From the NCBI RefSeq assembly GCF_000420945.1, contig NZ_ATVX01000001.1, positions 186,001 to 250,000 of the forward strand: a stretch of DNA of 64,000 bases. Direction: 5' to 3'. Made by a program: the position numbers and the translations under genes. The notes under the pieces were generated by a model. It saw only the letters and a program-made list of their open reading frames with translations. It was not told the origin of the DNA and ran no database searches. This DNA comes from Butyrivibrio sp. VCB2006. GTDB taxonomy: Bacteria; Bacillota; Clostridia; Lachnospirales; Lachnospiraceae. This document shows, one piece after another, positions 45,913 through 55,428 of this stretch (positions are counted from its first letter, which is position 1; every line of letters begins with the position of its first letter).

Positions 45913-48024
45913 ATGGATACGCTATTAGTAGGCAACACAAGCTATTTAAGAGAAGAGGACATAAAAGTCGCATGTCATAGCGATACTGTTGTGGTATGCG
46001 ATATGGCTCATGATGCCTATAGAGATGGCGAGATAACGTGGTTTGACCAGCCTGTTATGTCGGATAAATTCAGAAGGCTTTTCGATACCTACGGTTTTGA
46101 ACGGGTAATTTTCTTTTCCAAGACTCTGACAAAAGAGTCTAATGATGTTGGAGAAATCGAGGAGCTAAGGCGCGCCTTTTCCCTTAGCCAGAAGCATCAT
46201 GTTAAACAGTTTACTTATTTAGTTTCTGACGAGGCACTTGTTGATGTTGATAACAGTGACTCTATCATTTTTGATTCTACGGAGAACATCTGCAGATATT
46301 ATGCAGAGACCTATCGAATCGATGTCAAAATAATTTATTCACCATATCTTTTAAGTGCAGATAACAAGGATGACTACTTTGTAAGAATTCTAAGAAGTGT
46401 CGAAAACAAGGAAAGTGTCGAGATTAAATCCTTAGAGAACGAGGTTGCTTATTTTTTGAAACCCAGGGACCTTGTGGATTTTTTGTCGAGACTTTTTGCT
46501 GATTGGAAACCGGAGAGTAATGATCAGGAGACAAGTTCTTTTGAAAAGATATATCTAAAAAGCGGCGCAAGTACTACCTACGGAGAGATAAAGAAGGTTA
46601 TTTTGGATTTCTATCCCTATGCGGATATTACTTTATCCAAGTCCGGAATTAAAGGCAAAATTCAGCATGGCGAGAATAAGGCAAGGGAAATATATGGCTG
46701 GTTTGCCCATAGCGATGCCTGTTGGGATTTTGATGAGTATATAAAGCGCTATCAGGAGCTTTATCATATCAATCCTACTTTGACCCAGAGAATACGTAAA
46801 AAGTTTTCTGTAATAGGAAAGTTTTTAATGCCCATAGAGCTTGTGGGCGGAGCAGTGTTTGTTGAAGTATATAACTATATGTCAAATGGCAGCGTCCAGT
46901 TCCGAATGATAGACGTTAGGCTACTGTTTGTAATCATCATGTCTTTGATGTATGGAACCAAGGTGGGATCTTTAGCTGCCACCATAGAGATCATATCGCT
47001 TATTGTGGGTTATCAGCTTGCGGGGACAAATGCTCTTTTACTATTCTATGATCCCGGAAACTGGATTGCCTTTATCCTTCTTATGGTTTCAGCTGCTATC
47101 TGCGGCTATATCAAGCAAAAAAGGGAAGAGGATATTCTTTTTGTAAAAGAAGAAAGTGAGAACATCAAGTCTGAAAATGCATTTGTTAACCAGCTCTACA
47201 AGGAGGCCATGAACTATAAAAACCAGTATAAGGCCGACCTTATCGGCAGTAGAGACGGTTTTGGAAGAATTTTTGACGTTGTTAAAAGACTAAGTACCAC
47301 AGTTCCGGAAGAAATATTTGCCGAGTCAATTCCGGTAATGGAGGACGTTCTTAACAACAAGTCTATCGCCATTTATACAATCAACGACCCAAATGCAAGA
47401 TTTGCAAGACTTAATGTATGCTCGGAATCACTGGGGCAGGTTCTGAAAAAGTCTATAAACCTTGAGGAGTACAGTGAGGTTTTAAGCGCCCTTTCTGAGA
47501 ATGATATCTGGTTTAACAATGGGGTTCTTGAGGGATATCCTACATATATTGCCGGAATTAAATCTGAAGGCATGGTAACGGTCCTTATCATGATCTATCA
47601 GGTTGAATATATGCAGATAAGTACCTATTATTCAAACCTTATCCGAATTCTGGCGGGACTTATGGAGAACTTCATCCTTAAGGCCTGGGACTATCAGAAG
47701 GCTGTGGTTGCCAGAACCTATCTGGAGGGAACAGGAATAACCAAGACAGAGTACTTCAAGCAGCAGTTTGAGATACAAAAAGAAATGATGGACAACCACC
47801 TTACAAGCTTTAGGCTGATACGGATACAAAGAGAAGACAGAAGTCTTCAGGAAATAGATGAAATGTTCCAGTCCAAGATCAGAAATAACGACCTTATAGG
47901 CATAGGAAATGATGGAAATATCTATCTTCTTGCAGCTCAGGTTGATTCAAGCAGTGAGAGGATAGTCCTAAAGAGATTCAGGGATATGGGACTTAAGTGT
48001 GAGATAGTTAATAGTGTAGCGTAG
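45913..48024 (+). CDS. pelD: PelD-like c-di-GMP receptor with N-terminal SDR-like fusion
   Basis: 703 residues from the ATG at 45913 with AAGGG before it. Residues 1-290 resemble an extended SDR / epimerase fold, but the Gly-rich and YxxxK motifs are degenerate. Three or four membrane helices follow (~305-405), then a helical stretch, a GAF domain (~430-590) and a degenerate GGDEF domain. The GGDEF site reads NDGNI, but an inhibitory-site motif is kept as R657-N-N-D660. In PelD, RxxD binds c-di-GMP and activates Pel polymer production. Order with pelE, pelA, pelF and pelG confirms the assignment. Confidence 0.85.
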   Translation: MDTLLVGNTSYLREEDIKVACHSDTVVVCDMAHDAYRDGEITWFDQPVMSDKFRRLFDTYGFERVIFFSKTLTKESNDVGEIEELRRAFSLSQKHHVKQFTYLVSDEALVDVDNSDSIIFDSTENICRYYAETYRIDVKIIYSPYLLSADNKDDYFVRILRSVENKESVEIKSLENEVAYFLKPRDLVDFLSRLFADWKPESNDQETSSFEKIYLKSGASTTYGEIKKVILDFYPYADITLSKSGIKGKIQHGENKAREIYGWFAHSDACWDFDEYIKRYQELYHINPTLTQRIRKKFSVIGKFLMPIELVGGAVFVEVYNYMSNGSVQFRMIDVRLLFVIIMSLMYGTKVGSLAATIEIISLIVGYQLAGTNALLLFYDPGNWIAFILLMVSAAICGYIKQKREEDILFVKEESENIKSENAFVNQLYKEAMNYKNQYKADLIGSRDGFGRIFDVVKRLSTTVPEEIFAESIPVMEDVLNNKSIAIYTINDPNARFARLNVCSESLGQVLKKSINLEEYSEVLSALSENDIWFNNGVLEGYPTYIAGIKSEGMVTVLIMIYQVEYMQISTYYSNLIRILAGLMENFILKAWDYQKAVVARTYLEGTGITKTEYFKQQFEIQKEMMDNHLTSFRLIRIQREDRSLQEIDEMFQSKIRNNDLIGIGNDGNIYLLAAQVDSSSERIVLKRFRDMGLKCEIVNSVA

Positions 48025-48055
48025 GCTTTTTCTAAAGCTATGGGAGATGCTTTCT

Positions 48056-48967
48056 ATGGGAGAAATTTCTATGGGATATGTTCTTTTGGCAGTTCATATT
48101 TTCATAGTGATAATAGCTTTTATCCTGAAAAAGATAGGCATTCTGAAAGTTGATTACCTGATGATGGTAGTTTTAGTGTGCATTCCTTTTTGGGGTATGA
48201 TTAGTGCGGTTATTGTCAGCATCATGATTAGAAATAACCTTGTAGGCAGAAACAGTGGTGATCTTGAGGTAATGCACGGCGGTATAGAGGAAAGCCAGTC
48301 TCTTTATGTGGAAGCTCCGGAGGGGGAAAATGTAGTTCCCCTGGAAGATGCCCTTATCATGGATGATTCTGCCACCAAGAGATCAGTTATGCTGGATGTT
48401 CTTATGAGTGACACCTCAGGTTACATTTCGGTCTTAAGCCAGGCCAGAATGAATGAAGATGCTGAGGTTGTTCACTATGCCACAACAGCCATGGTTGAAG
48501 TTTCCAAGGAATATGAGCTTAAGTTGCAGGAATACAGCTCCGAATATGCGAGGGACCCGGAAAAAGAGGGCCTTTTGGACGAATATATCATGTTTTTGGA
48601 GCAGTATATTTCCAGCAATATTATTCAGGGACAGCTTTTAGAAATTCAAAAAAATACACTTATGCAGCTTCTTATGGAAAAGGTGCACAGGAATCCAAGC
48701 CCTGAAACCTACGAGAGGTTTATTGTAACTCTTTTGAACAACAAGCAGTTTTCTATTGCAGACGAGGCCCTTAGAAGCATGGAAAAAGCTTATCCAAACG
48801 ACGACAGGTCCTTTAAACTGCGTTTTCGTTATTACTATGAGACCGGCTCCGGAATAGAACTTAGGGACATGGTCTCCAGGGTTAAGAACAGCAAAGAGTA
48901 TTATTCCAGAGAAATCAGGGATCTTGTAAGCCTTTGGGATAGTTCCGATAAGGAGAACAGCGCATGA
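48056..48967 (+). CDS. pelE: PelE-like membrane protein
   Basis: 303 residues from the ATG at 48056; starts at 48047 and 48071 are also plausible because GGGAGA repeats here. Two membrane helices (~residues 5-60) are followed by a soluble part with the PelE-type segment DDSATKRSVMLDVL and helical TPR-like repeats (LNNKQFSIADEALRSMEKAY). PelE joins PelD, PelF and PelG in the inner-membrane polymer synthesis complex. The pelA start overlaps its stop by ATGA. Confidence 0.82.
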   Translation: MGEISMGYVLLAVHIFIVIIAFILKKIGILKVDYLMMVVLVCIPFWGMISAVIVSIMIRNNLVGRNSGDLEVMHGGIEESQSLYVEAPEGENVVPLEDALIMDDSATKRSVMLDVLMSDTSGYISVLSQARMNEDAEVVHYATTAMVEVSKEYELKLQEYSSEYARDPEKEGLLDEYIMFLEQYISSNIIQGQLLEIQKNTLMQLLMEKVHRNPSPETYERFIVTLLNNKQFSIADEALRSMEKAYPNDDRSFKLRFRYYYETGSGIELRDMVSRVKNSKEYYSREIRDLVSLWDSSDKENSA

Positions 48968-50787
48968 AGAACAAAAGATTTGGCGAGCTGATCTCTGTAG
49001 CCCTTGGATTCACCCTGATATTTGTACTTCTTTTGGTTGAAAGAATAGGAATTCTCTATACTTCAGCCTCCAATGAAGATGTCCTTTTGATGGATGACAG
49101 GATAGTCCACGATAAAGAGACCAGAAAAGGAAAAGAATGCCTTGTTATTTGGGATGACGCAAACCCTGCAAGTCAGAAGGCAATTAAAATATATGACCAG
49201 GTACTGACAGACATGAGAGTTCCCCATGACAATGTCAATCTGGTAGAAAATGAAGAAAAAATCCAGACTCTGCTAAAGGGATATAGCAAAGTTGTGCTTG
49301 CCATTAGCGACTTAGAGAGCCTTGATACACAGATAATAGAGCTTGCTGACTGGGTGGGAGAAGGCGGACGTCTATTATTCGGACTTCCTCCCTATAAGAC
49401 TACCAATTTTAACTATGTCTCAGGAAAAATAGGAGTAATCAGTGCATCTGAGGAATATGCCAAGGTTGACGACTTTGCATCTAAAGAGGGCTATATGCTT
49501 GGAGCTGCAAGGACATATCCGATAATTGACGGCTACGAGTCAGCTCTTTCGGTGGTTCTTGATTCAGATGCTAAGCTCTATGCGAGCACAGGGGATGGGA
49601 GAGTGCCTTTGGTATGGTCCAGAGAGTATCAAAAGGGCAAGTTTGTTGTCTGCAATTTTGGATATGCAGAGAAGGCCTACAGAGGAATATATGCCAGTGC
49701 CTTTTCTCTTTTGGACGACATATTTATCTATCCTGTAATAAACGCATCTACATTTTATATTGACGACTTTCCATCTCCGGTACCGGCAGGAAACGGAGAA
49801 TATGTTAAAAGAGATTACAACATGGGCATAGCGGACTTCTATTCGAGAGTATGGTGGCCCGATATGCTGAACCTTGGAAGAAAACATGATATTCAATACA
49901 CTGGCCTCATTATAGAAACCTATCAGGATACTACGGAGGGAGAGCTCAAGGCCAATGAGAGTACCTCCAACTATTACTACTACGGAAATATGCTTCTGAA
50001 CCAGGGGGGAGAGCTTGGCTATCACGGATATAACCATCAGCCCCTTTGCCTTCCGAATTTTACTTACAAACAGGAACTTGGTTACAAGACCTGGGCGGAT
50101 TATGAGACCATGAATGAATCTATCAGGGAGCTGATAAGGTTTTCAAGCAGTATTTTCCCTAATCAGGACATGTCTGTGTATGTCCCACCATCAGATGTTT
50201 TGTCTGATGAAGGCAGATCAATGCTTGGAATTGATTTTCCACAGGTTAAATGCATTGCAAGTATCTATCTTGAAGGACAGGATGAATACGTTCAGGAATT
50301 TGAAGTCTCAGAGGATGGCATTGTTGAAACTCCCAGAATAGTTTCCGGCGGAATACTTGATGATTATATGAGGATTACCGCATTTGCAGAGCTGAACCTT
50401 CACTTTGTAAGCTCGCATTTCATGCATCCGGATGATCTTCTTGATGAGGACAGAGGTGCTGACCTTGGATGGGCAGTGTTAAAAGAAAACCTGGATGACT
50501 ACATGGGCTGGGTAGATGAAGCAGCAGTAAAAATAAGACATGTTACCGGCTCCGGGATGGCCGGAGCAGTACAAAGATACGTAAACCTTGTTCCGGATTA
50601 TCAGGTTGAAGATAAAAGTATTAGCCTTAATAGCGAAGGACTTATAGACAGCGCCTATTACCTTATAAGAGCAAATGAAGGACAGCTTGATGAGGCTTAT
50701 GGCGGAGAACTGTACAAACTAAATGACACGTTATATCTTTTGAAGACCCAGTCTGAAAAGGTGACCATAATAAGGAGCGGAGACTAA
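48964..50787 (+). CDS. pelA: PelA-type polysaccharide deacetylase (DUF2194)
   Basis: 607 residues. An N-terminal helix (~10-28) anchors it outside the cell. The first half resembles the DUF2194 / glutamine amidotransferase-like part. The second half is a deacetylase barrel with metal-binding FYIDDFPSP (Asp pair) and GYHGYNHQP (HxxxH). SSHFMHPDD is also conserved. It matches the deacetylase half of Pseudomonas PelA; the glycoside hydrolase half is absent, as in Gram-positive Pel loci. It partly deacetylates the galactosamine-rich polymer in the known system. Confidence 0.85.
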   Translation: MKNKRFGELISVALGFTLIFVLLLVERIGILYTSASNEDVLLMDDRIVHDKETRKGKECLVIWDDANPASQKAIKIYDQVLTDMRVPHDNVNLVENEEKIQTLLKGYSKVVLAISDLESLDTQIIELADWVGEGGRLLFGLPPYKTTNFNYVSGKIGVISASEEYAKVDDFASKEGYMLGAARTYPIIDGYESALSVVLDSDAKLYASTGDGRVPLVWSREYQKGKFVVCNFGYAEKAYRGIYASAFSLLDDIFIYPVINASTFYIDDFPSPVPAGNGEYVKRDYNMGIADFYSRVWWPDMLNLGRKHDIQYTGLIIETYQDTTEGELKANESTSNYYYYGNMLLNQGGELGYHGYNHQPLCLPNFTYKQELGYKTWADYETMNESIRELIRFSSSIFPNQDMSVYVPPSDVLSDEGRSMLGIDFPQVKCIASIYLEGQDEYVQEFEVSEDGIVETPRIVSGGILDDYMRITAFAELNLHFVSSHFMHPDDLLDEDRGADLGWAVLKENLDDYMGWVDEAAVKIRHVTGSGMAGAVQRYVNLVPDYQVEDKSISLNSEGLIDSAYYLIRANEGQLDEAYGGELYKLNDTLYLLKTQSEKVTIIRSGD

Positions 50788-52184
50788 TGAAAATCTGCCT
50801 TATTCTGGAGGGAAGCTATCCGTATACTTTTGGCGGTGTTTCCTCCTGGACTCACAACTACATAAAAGCCATGTCGCGGCATGAATTCATATTGTGGGTC
50901 ATTGGTGCCAAGGCATCGGATAAGGGAAAGTTTAAGTACGAGCTTCCTGAAAATGTCAAAGAAGTACACGAAGTATTTTTGGATGATGCTCTTTTGATCA
51001 AGCCAAACAAAAAAGACAAGTTTAAGCTTGCAGATACGGAGAGAGAAACTTTAAAAGCTTTTATTGACTGCGATAAACCAAACTGGGATGTGCTTTTTGA
51101 CATGTTTCAGGTTAGAAAATTCAATCCTGCCAGCTTTCTTATGAGCGATGATTTTCTTGATATCCTGACTGAGCTGTGTAAAGAAAAATACCCTTACGTG
51201 GCATTTGCGGACATTTTTTACACCATAAGATCAATGCTGATCCCTGTACTTCACGTTATACAAAGTGATGTCCCAAAAGCGGATATTTATCACACGGTAT
51301 GTACAGGCTACGGCGGACTTCTGGCGGCTCTTGCCAAATTCGTTACAGGTAAAAAAGTAATACTTACAGAGCATGGTATTTATTCAAGAGAAAGAGAAGA
51401 AGAAATCATAAGAGCCAGATGGGTTCAGCCTGAGTTTAAGAGGCACTGGATAAGATTCTTTTACATGCTCTCTGATGCGGTTTACAAAAGAGCTGAGCAT
51501 ATTACCTGCCTATTCGGAAATGCCGGCAAGATCCAGATGGAGCTTGGAGCACCCAAGGAGAGATGTCAGGTTATTCCCAATGGAATACACTACGATAGAT
51601 TCTGTGATATTCCTCTGAAAGAAGAGGATGGAATGGTAGATATTGCGGCAGTCATAAGACTGGCACCCATCAAAGACGTCAAAACACTCATATATGCCTT
51701 TAACGAGCTTAAAAGTATGAGGAAAAATGTAAGGCTCCATATCCTTGGAGGAACCGATGATGAAGAGTATGCCGGTGAGTGTTACGACCTGGTCAGAATT
51801 TTGGGACTTAAGGATGTATTGTTTGTGGGACAGGTGGATGTAATTGAGTACATGAAAAAGGTGGATTTTACTATTCTTACCAGTATTTCAGAGGGTCAGC
51901 CCTTGTCGGTTCTGGAATCCTTTGCAGCAAAAAGACCTGCTGTTACCACTGATGTTGGATGCTGCAGGCAGCTGATTGAGGGCGAAGAAGGGGATATGTA
52001 TGGTCCGGCAGGCTTTTGTGTTCCTCCTATGCACAGAGAAGCACTGGCCATAGCCATGAATAAGCTGTGCGATAGCAGACAGATCAGGGAGGAAATGGGG
52101 GCTTCAGGGCAACAAAGAGCGTCAAAGTATTTTAAGCATGACCTTATGATAAAGCGATATGCTTCACTTTACAGAGGTATCTGA
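50787..52184 (+). CDS. pelF: PelF glycosyltransferase (GT4)
   Basis: 465 residues. It begins MKICLILEGSYPYTFGGVSSW, the strongly conserved PelF opening. Other segments are LTEHGIYSRERE and the donor-site LTSISEGQPLSVLESFAA. PelF is the cytoplasmic synthase of Pel polymer and uses UDP-sugar. Its ATG overlaps the pelA stop as TAATG with AAGGAG upstream. Confidence 0.94.
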   Translation: MKICLILEGSYPYTFGGVSSWTHNYIKAMSRHEFILWVIGAKASDKGKFKYELPENVKEVHEVFLDDALLIKPNKKDKFKLADTERETLKAFIDCDKPNWDVLFDMFQVRKFNPASFLMSDDFLDILTELCKEKYPYVAFADIFYTIRSMLIPVLHVIQSDVPKADIYHTVCTGYGGLLAALAKFVTGKKVILTEHGIYSREREEEIIRARWVQPEFKRHWIRFFYMLSDAVYKRAEHITCLFGNAGKIQMELGAPKERCQVIPNGIHYDRFCDIPLKEEDGMVDIAAVIRLAPIKDVKTLIYAFNELKSMRKNVRLHILGGTDDEEYAGECYDLVRILGLKDVLFVGQVDVIEYMKKVDFTILTSISEGQPLSVLESFAAKRPAVTTDVGCCRQLIEGEEGDMYGPAGFCVPPMHREALAIAMNKLCDSRQIREEMGASGQQRASKYFKHDLMIKRYASLYRGI

Positions 52185-52187
52185 TAA

Positions 52188-53648
52188 ATGGCTGGAATAG
52201 GTTTTGAGCTAAAAAAGCTTTTTAAAGCCACAGGCGTATTATCAATGCTAAGAGCCTATGGATATACCGGAATGATCACGGCAGGTCCTATGATTCTTGG
52301 CTTTATCTTCCTGCTTTCGGTTCAGGTAATAGCAGGAAAATTTGGCATGTCCAAAAATGAAACCGAGCTTTTAGTAAGTATCATCACTTATTCGCTTCTG
52401 GCTTCAATGATATACAGTAGTATCTTTTCAATGGTAATGACAAGGTTTGTGGCAGATCTTTTGTATGAGCACAAAGAGGGAGAGGTCATCCCGTCTTTGG
52501 AGGGAATACTTTGCTTTCTTCTGCCAACAGGTCTTTTGCTGTGGGGAACGTTTCTTGTATTCTCAGGAGTTACCTTTACCCAGGGCTTTTTATCGCTAAT
52601 GTTGTTTGGGGAGCTTTTAATTGTCTGGACTGAAATGAATTATTTATCAGCGATAAAGGATTATCGCGGAATACTCATATCCTATGTGATTTCAATTGCC
52701 CTCGCGGTTTTAGCGGCATCGCTTCTTGGAAGATTCTATGGAGGAAGCGTAACCCTGATGCTTCTTAGCGTTGTGCTTGGTTATGGCTTTATGATGACTA
52801 TTGACATGGGACTTTTGTATGGATTTTTCCCTAATTCCCAGAAGAACCATTTTGATTTCTTACCCTGGTTTGATGAGTATTCTGATCTGATGGTAATAGG
52901 ACTTATGTCAAACATAGGACTTTTTTCTCATCTGGTAATTGCCTGGTTTGGCGGAATCGGTCATCAGATAAAGGGACTATTCTATGCGGCACCTGAGCAT
53001 GATATTTCCGCATTGTTTGCGTTCCTAACTATCCTTATTACGACTATCAACTTTGTGGCATCGGTAGAAGTAAATCTCTACCCAAAGTACAGGCGTTATT
53101 ATGATCTCTTTAACGGCCATGGCTCCATTTTCGAGATAGAACAGGCAGAAAAAGAGATGCTGACAGTTTTGGACCATGAGCTTATATATACAGCAAGAAG
53201 GCAGTTTTACGGAACAGCTCTTATACTGAGCGTAGGACTTGTAATTCTTGAAAGGCTTCCTTTGGGATTTGATGCGCTGATGGAAGGATACTTTAGAATA
53301 CTCTGCGTTGGATATGGGGCCTATGCTGTTGCAAATGTCCTGACATTGGTTCTTATGTACTTTACTGCTTATGAAGATGCCAAAAAAGCCAATATTGTCT
53401 TTGCAGTTACCACAACAGTTCTTTCACTGGTTTCACTTTTATTTGAATCCAAGTACTACGGATTCGCCTTTGCTTTTGGCAGTATAGTTTATCTTGTATA
53501 CGGAATAAACAGACTAATGACTTATACAAAAAGGCTGCCATATCACATACTTAGTTCCCAGCCTCTTTTGGCAGTTCATAAAAAAGGCCTTGGAACTAAG
53601 CTGTATCTGTGGATGCTCTCTATGGAAAAGAAGAGGCGTAGCTTATGA
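52188..53648 (+). CDS. pelG: PelG membrane transporter
   Basis: 486 residues, about twelve membrane helices. It begins MAGIGFELKKLFKATG, the hallmark of PelG, with AYGYTGMITAGPMILGF following. PelG belongs to the flippase-like MOP group and is thought to pass the polymer across the membrane with PelD and PelE. It starts 3 bp after pelF and overlaps the next gene by ATGA. Confidence 0.94.
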   Translation: MAGIGFELKKLFKATGVLSMLRAYGYTGMITAGPMILGFIFLLSVQVIAGKFGMSKNETELLVSIITYSLLASMIYSSIFSMVMTRFVADLLYEHKEGEVIPSLEGILCFLLPTGLLLWGTFLVFSGVTFTQGFLSLMLFGELLIVWTEMNYLSAIKDYRGILISYVISIALAVLAASLLGRFYGGSVTLMLLSVVLGYGFMMTIDMGLLYGFFPNSQKNHFDFLPWFDEYSDLMVIGLMSNIGLFSHLVIAWFGGIGHQIKGLFYAAPEHDISALFAFLTILITTINFVASVEVNLYPKYRRYYDLFNGHGSIFEIEQAEKEMLTVLDHELIYTARRQFYGTALILSVGLVILERLPLGFDALMEGYFRILCVGYGAYAVANVLTLVLMYFTAYEDAKKANIVFAVTTTVLSLVSLLFESKYYGFAFAFGSIVYLVYGINRLMTYTKRLPYHILSSQPLLAVHKKGLGTKLYLWMLSMEKKRRSL

Positions 53649-55420
53649 AAAAAGATATTATCGGTATAATTTTTGTATTTATCATACTTGGGATTGTAGT
53701 TGCAATTGGAAGCAATCTTTCCCTTATTAAGAGCGCTCTTTTTCCGGAGGCGGAAAGCGAAAAAGAAAATGCTGTTTCAATAAGCTACGATGATAGTGAT
53801 GCAGGTACCAAGCACCTTAGAGATAATAATACTCTGTACGAGGATGATGATGGTGTTGTTACCATGTACCTTACCGTGAGAGAGGGCAATAAGTCAGAGG
53901 GTACTAATCATACCTGGGAAGAAATAAATAATTACTCAGTTTATTACTATGATGAGAAAAACATAGACAGATATAAGGTTGAGGCCCTTTTGCAAGTGGG
54001 GGACGAGAATGGAGTTTCAAAAGACGATTTTGGATACGGAGATACAGCGCCTAATGCCACAGTTCAGATAAGGGGACAGAGTTCCTCTCTCAATGCGCAA
54101 AAGAACTACAAAATAGAGCTTAAGAAAAATAAAGGCTCCTGGAATGGTCAGACCACTATAGCGCTTAATAAGCATATGACTGATGGTCTTCGTTTCAGAA
54201 ATAAACTTGGATTTGATCTTCTTACTGATATAGATCAGCTGATGAGCCTTCGAACTCAGTTCGTTCATTTGTATGTTAATGATCTTACGGATGGTGAAGA
54301 CAGTGGCTTTGAGGACTATGGCCTTTATACCCAGGTAGAACAGCTTAATAAGAAGGCGCTCAGAACCCACGGACTTGATAGGGCAGGACATCTTTATAAG
54401 ATTAATTACTTTGAGTTCCAAAGATATGAAGATGTAATTAAGCTTGCAACTGACAGCACTTATGACAAAAAGGCTTTTGAGGAATACCTTGAAATTAAGG
54501 GAAATGAAGACCATAGCAAGCTTATTGCCATGCTGGAGGATGTAAATGATTATGGTCTTCCTATAGAGACAGTGATAGAAAAGCATTTTGATATGGAAAA
54601 TCTGACTTACTGGCTTGCCTTTAATATCCTGACCGGTAACTATGATACCCAGAGTAGAAACGCTTATCTATACAGTCCATTGAATAAAGATACCTGGTAT
54701 TTCTACTGTTGGGATCTGGATGCCAGCTTCAGAAAAGGCGAAAATGATCTTTTGAGTTGGTCGGAAGCCGGCAGCTGGGACCAGGGTGTAAGTAATTATT
54801 GGGGCAATGTTCTGTTCCAAAGATGTCTTAAATCCAAAGAATTCAGGCAGCAGCTTGATGCGGCTGTGCAGGATATAAGAAGCCATATGACCAGAGAGCG
54901 GATAAAGGAATTATCTGATGATTATTCCAAGATAATACTTCCGTATCTATATTCTGATCCTGATGTGGGTTTTGCTCCTTTGACAGAAGACATGTATAAT
55001 GAGGTAGTAGCGTCGCTTCCTGATTTGGTTGATGTTTATTATCAGCAATATCTGGACTCGCTGGATAAGCCTATGCCGTTTTTCATCGGTACTCCGCAGA
55101 TGGTGGGAGTTAAGATAAATTATACCTGGGATGCAAGCTATGATTTTGACCAGGAGGATATAGTTTATAAAGTTGTAGTGGCAAGGAATCTGGAGTGTAC
55201 CGACATTGTTACTTCTTATGAAGGCAATTGGACCTCTTTTAGCGAGCCTTATCTGGAGCCGGGCCAATACTTTATTAAGGCCAGCGCCAGAAATCAAAGC
55301 GGAAAAGTTCAGGATGCCTTTGATACAATCGAGACAGAAAACGGCAAAGAATACGGCATCATGTGCTTTTATGTAAATCTGGATGGAACAGTAACAAGAT
55401 CAGAATATTTAAAGGACTAA
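53645..55420 (+). CDS. CotH-kinase-domain protein in the Pel operon
   Basis: 591 residues. An N-terminal membrane helix (~5-27) exports or anchors it. The CotH domain (~100-450) has QIRGQSSSLNAQKNYKIEL, LNKHMTDGLRFRNKLGF and YCWDLDASF, the last matching the metal-binding DxD of CotH kinases. The C-terminal ~100 residues look like an immunoglobulin / fibronectin-type module. CotH of spore coats is an atypical protein kinase. Coupling to pelG by ATGA suggests a role in polymer anchoring or protein phosphorylation outside the cell; that is inference. Confidence 0.85.
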   Translation: MKKDIIGIIFVFIILGIVVAIGSNLSLIKSALFPEAESEKENAVSISYDDSDAGTKHLRDNNTLYEDDDGVVTMYLTVREGNKSEGTNHTWEEINNYSVYYYDEKNIDRYKVEALLQVGDENGVSKDDFGYGDTAPNATVQIRGQSSSLNAQKNYKIELKKNKGSWNGQTTIALNKHMTDGLRFRNKLGFDLLTDIDQLMSLRTQFVHLYVNDLTDGEDSGFEDYGLYTQVEQLNKKALRTHGLDRAGHLYKINYFEFQRYEDVIKLATDSTYDKKAFEEYLEIKGNEDHSKLIAMLEDVNDYGLPIETVIEKHFDMENLTYWLAFNILTGNYDTQSRNAYLYSPLNKDTWYFYCWDLDASFRKGENDLLSWSEAGSWDQGVSNYWGNVLFQRCLKSKEFRQQLDAAVQDIRSHMTRERIKELSDDYSKIILPYLYSDPDVGFAPLTEDMYNEVVASLPDLVDVYYQQYLDSLDKPMPFFIGTPQMVGVKINYTWDASYDFDQEDIVYKVVVARNLECTDIVTSYEGNWTSFSEPYLEPGQYFIKASARNQSGKVQDAFDTIETENGKEYGIMCFYVNLDGTVTRSEYLKD

Positions 55421-55428
55421 TAAAAACA

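Noticed and set aside
54017-54586. 189-residue open frame on the minus strand
   Set aside because: It is antisense to the CotH gene, whose domain motifs are continuous here. The minus frame shows no family motif or ribosome site.
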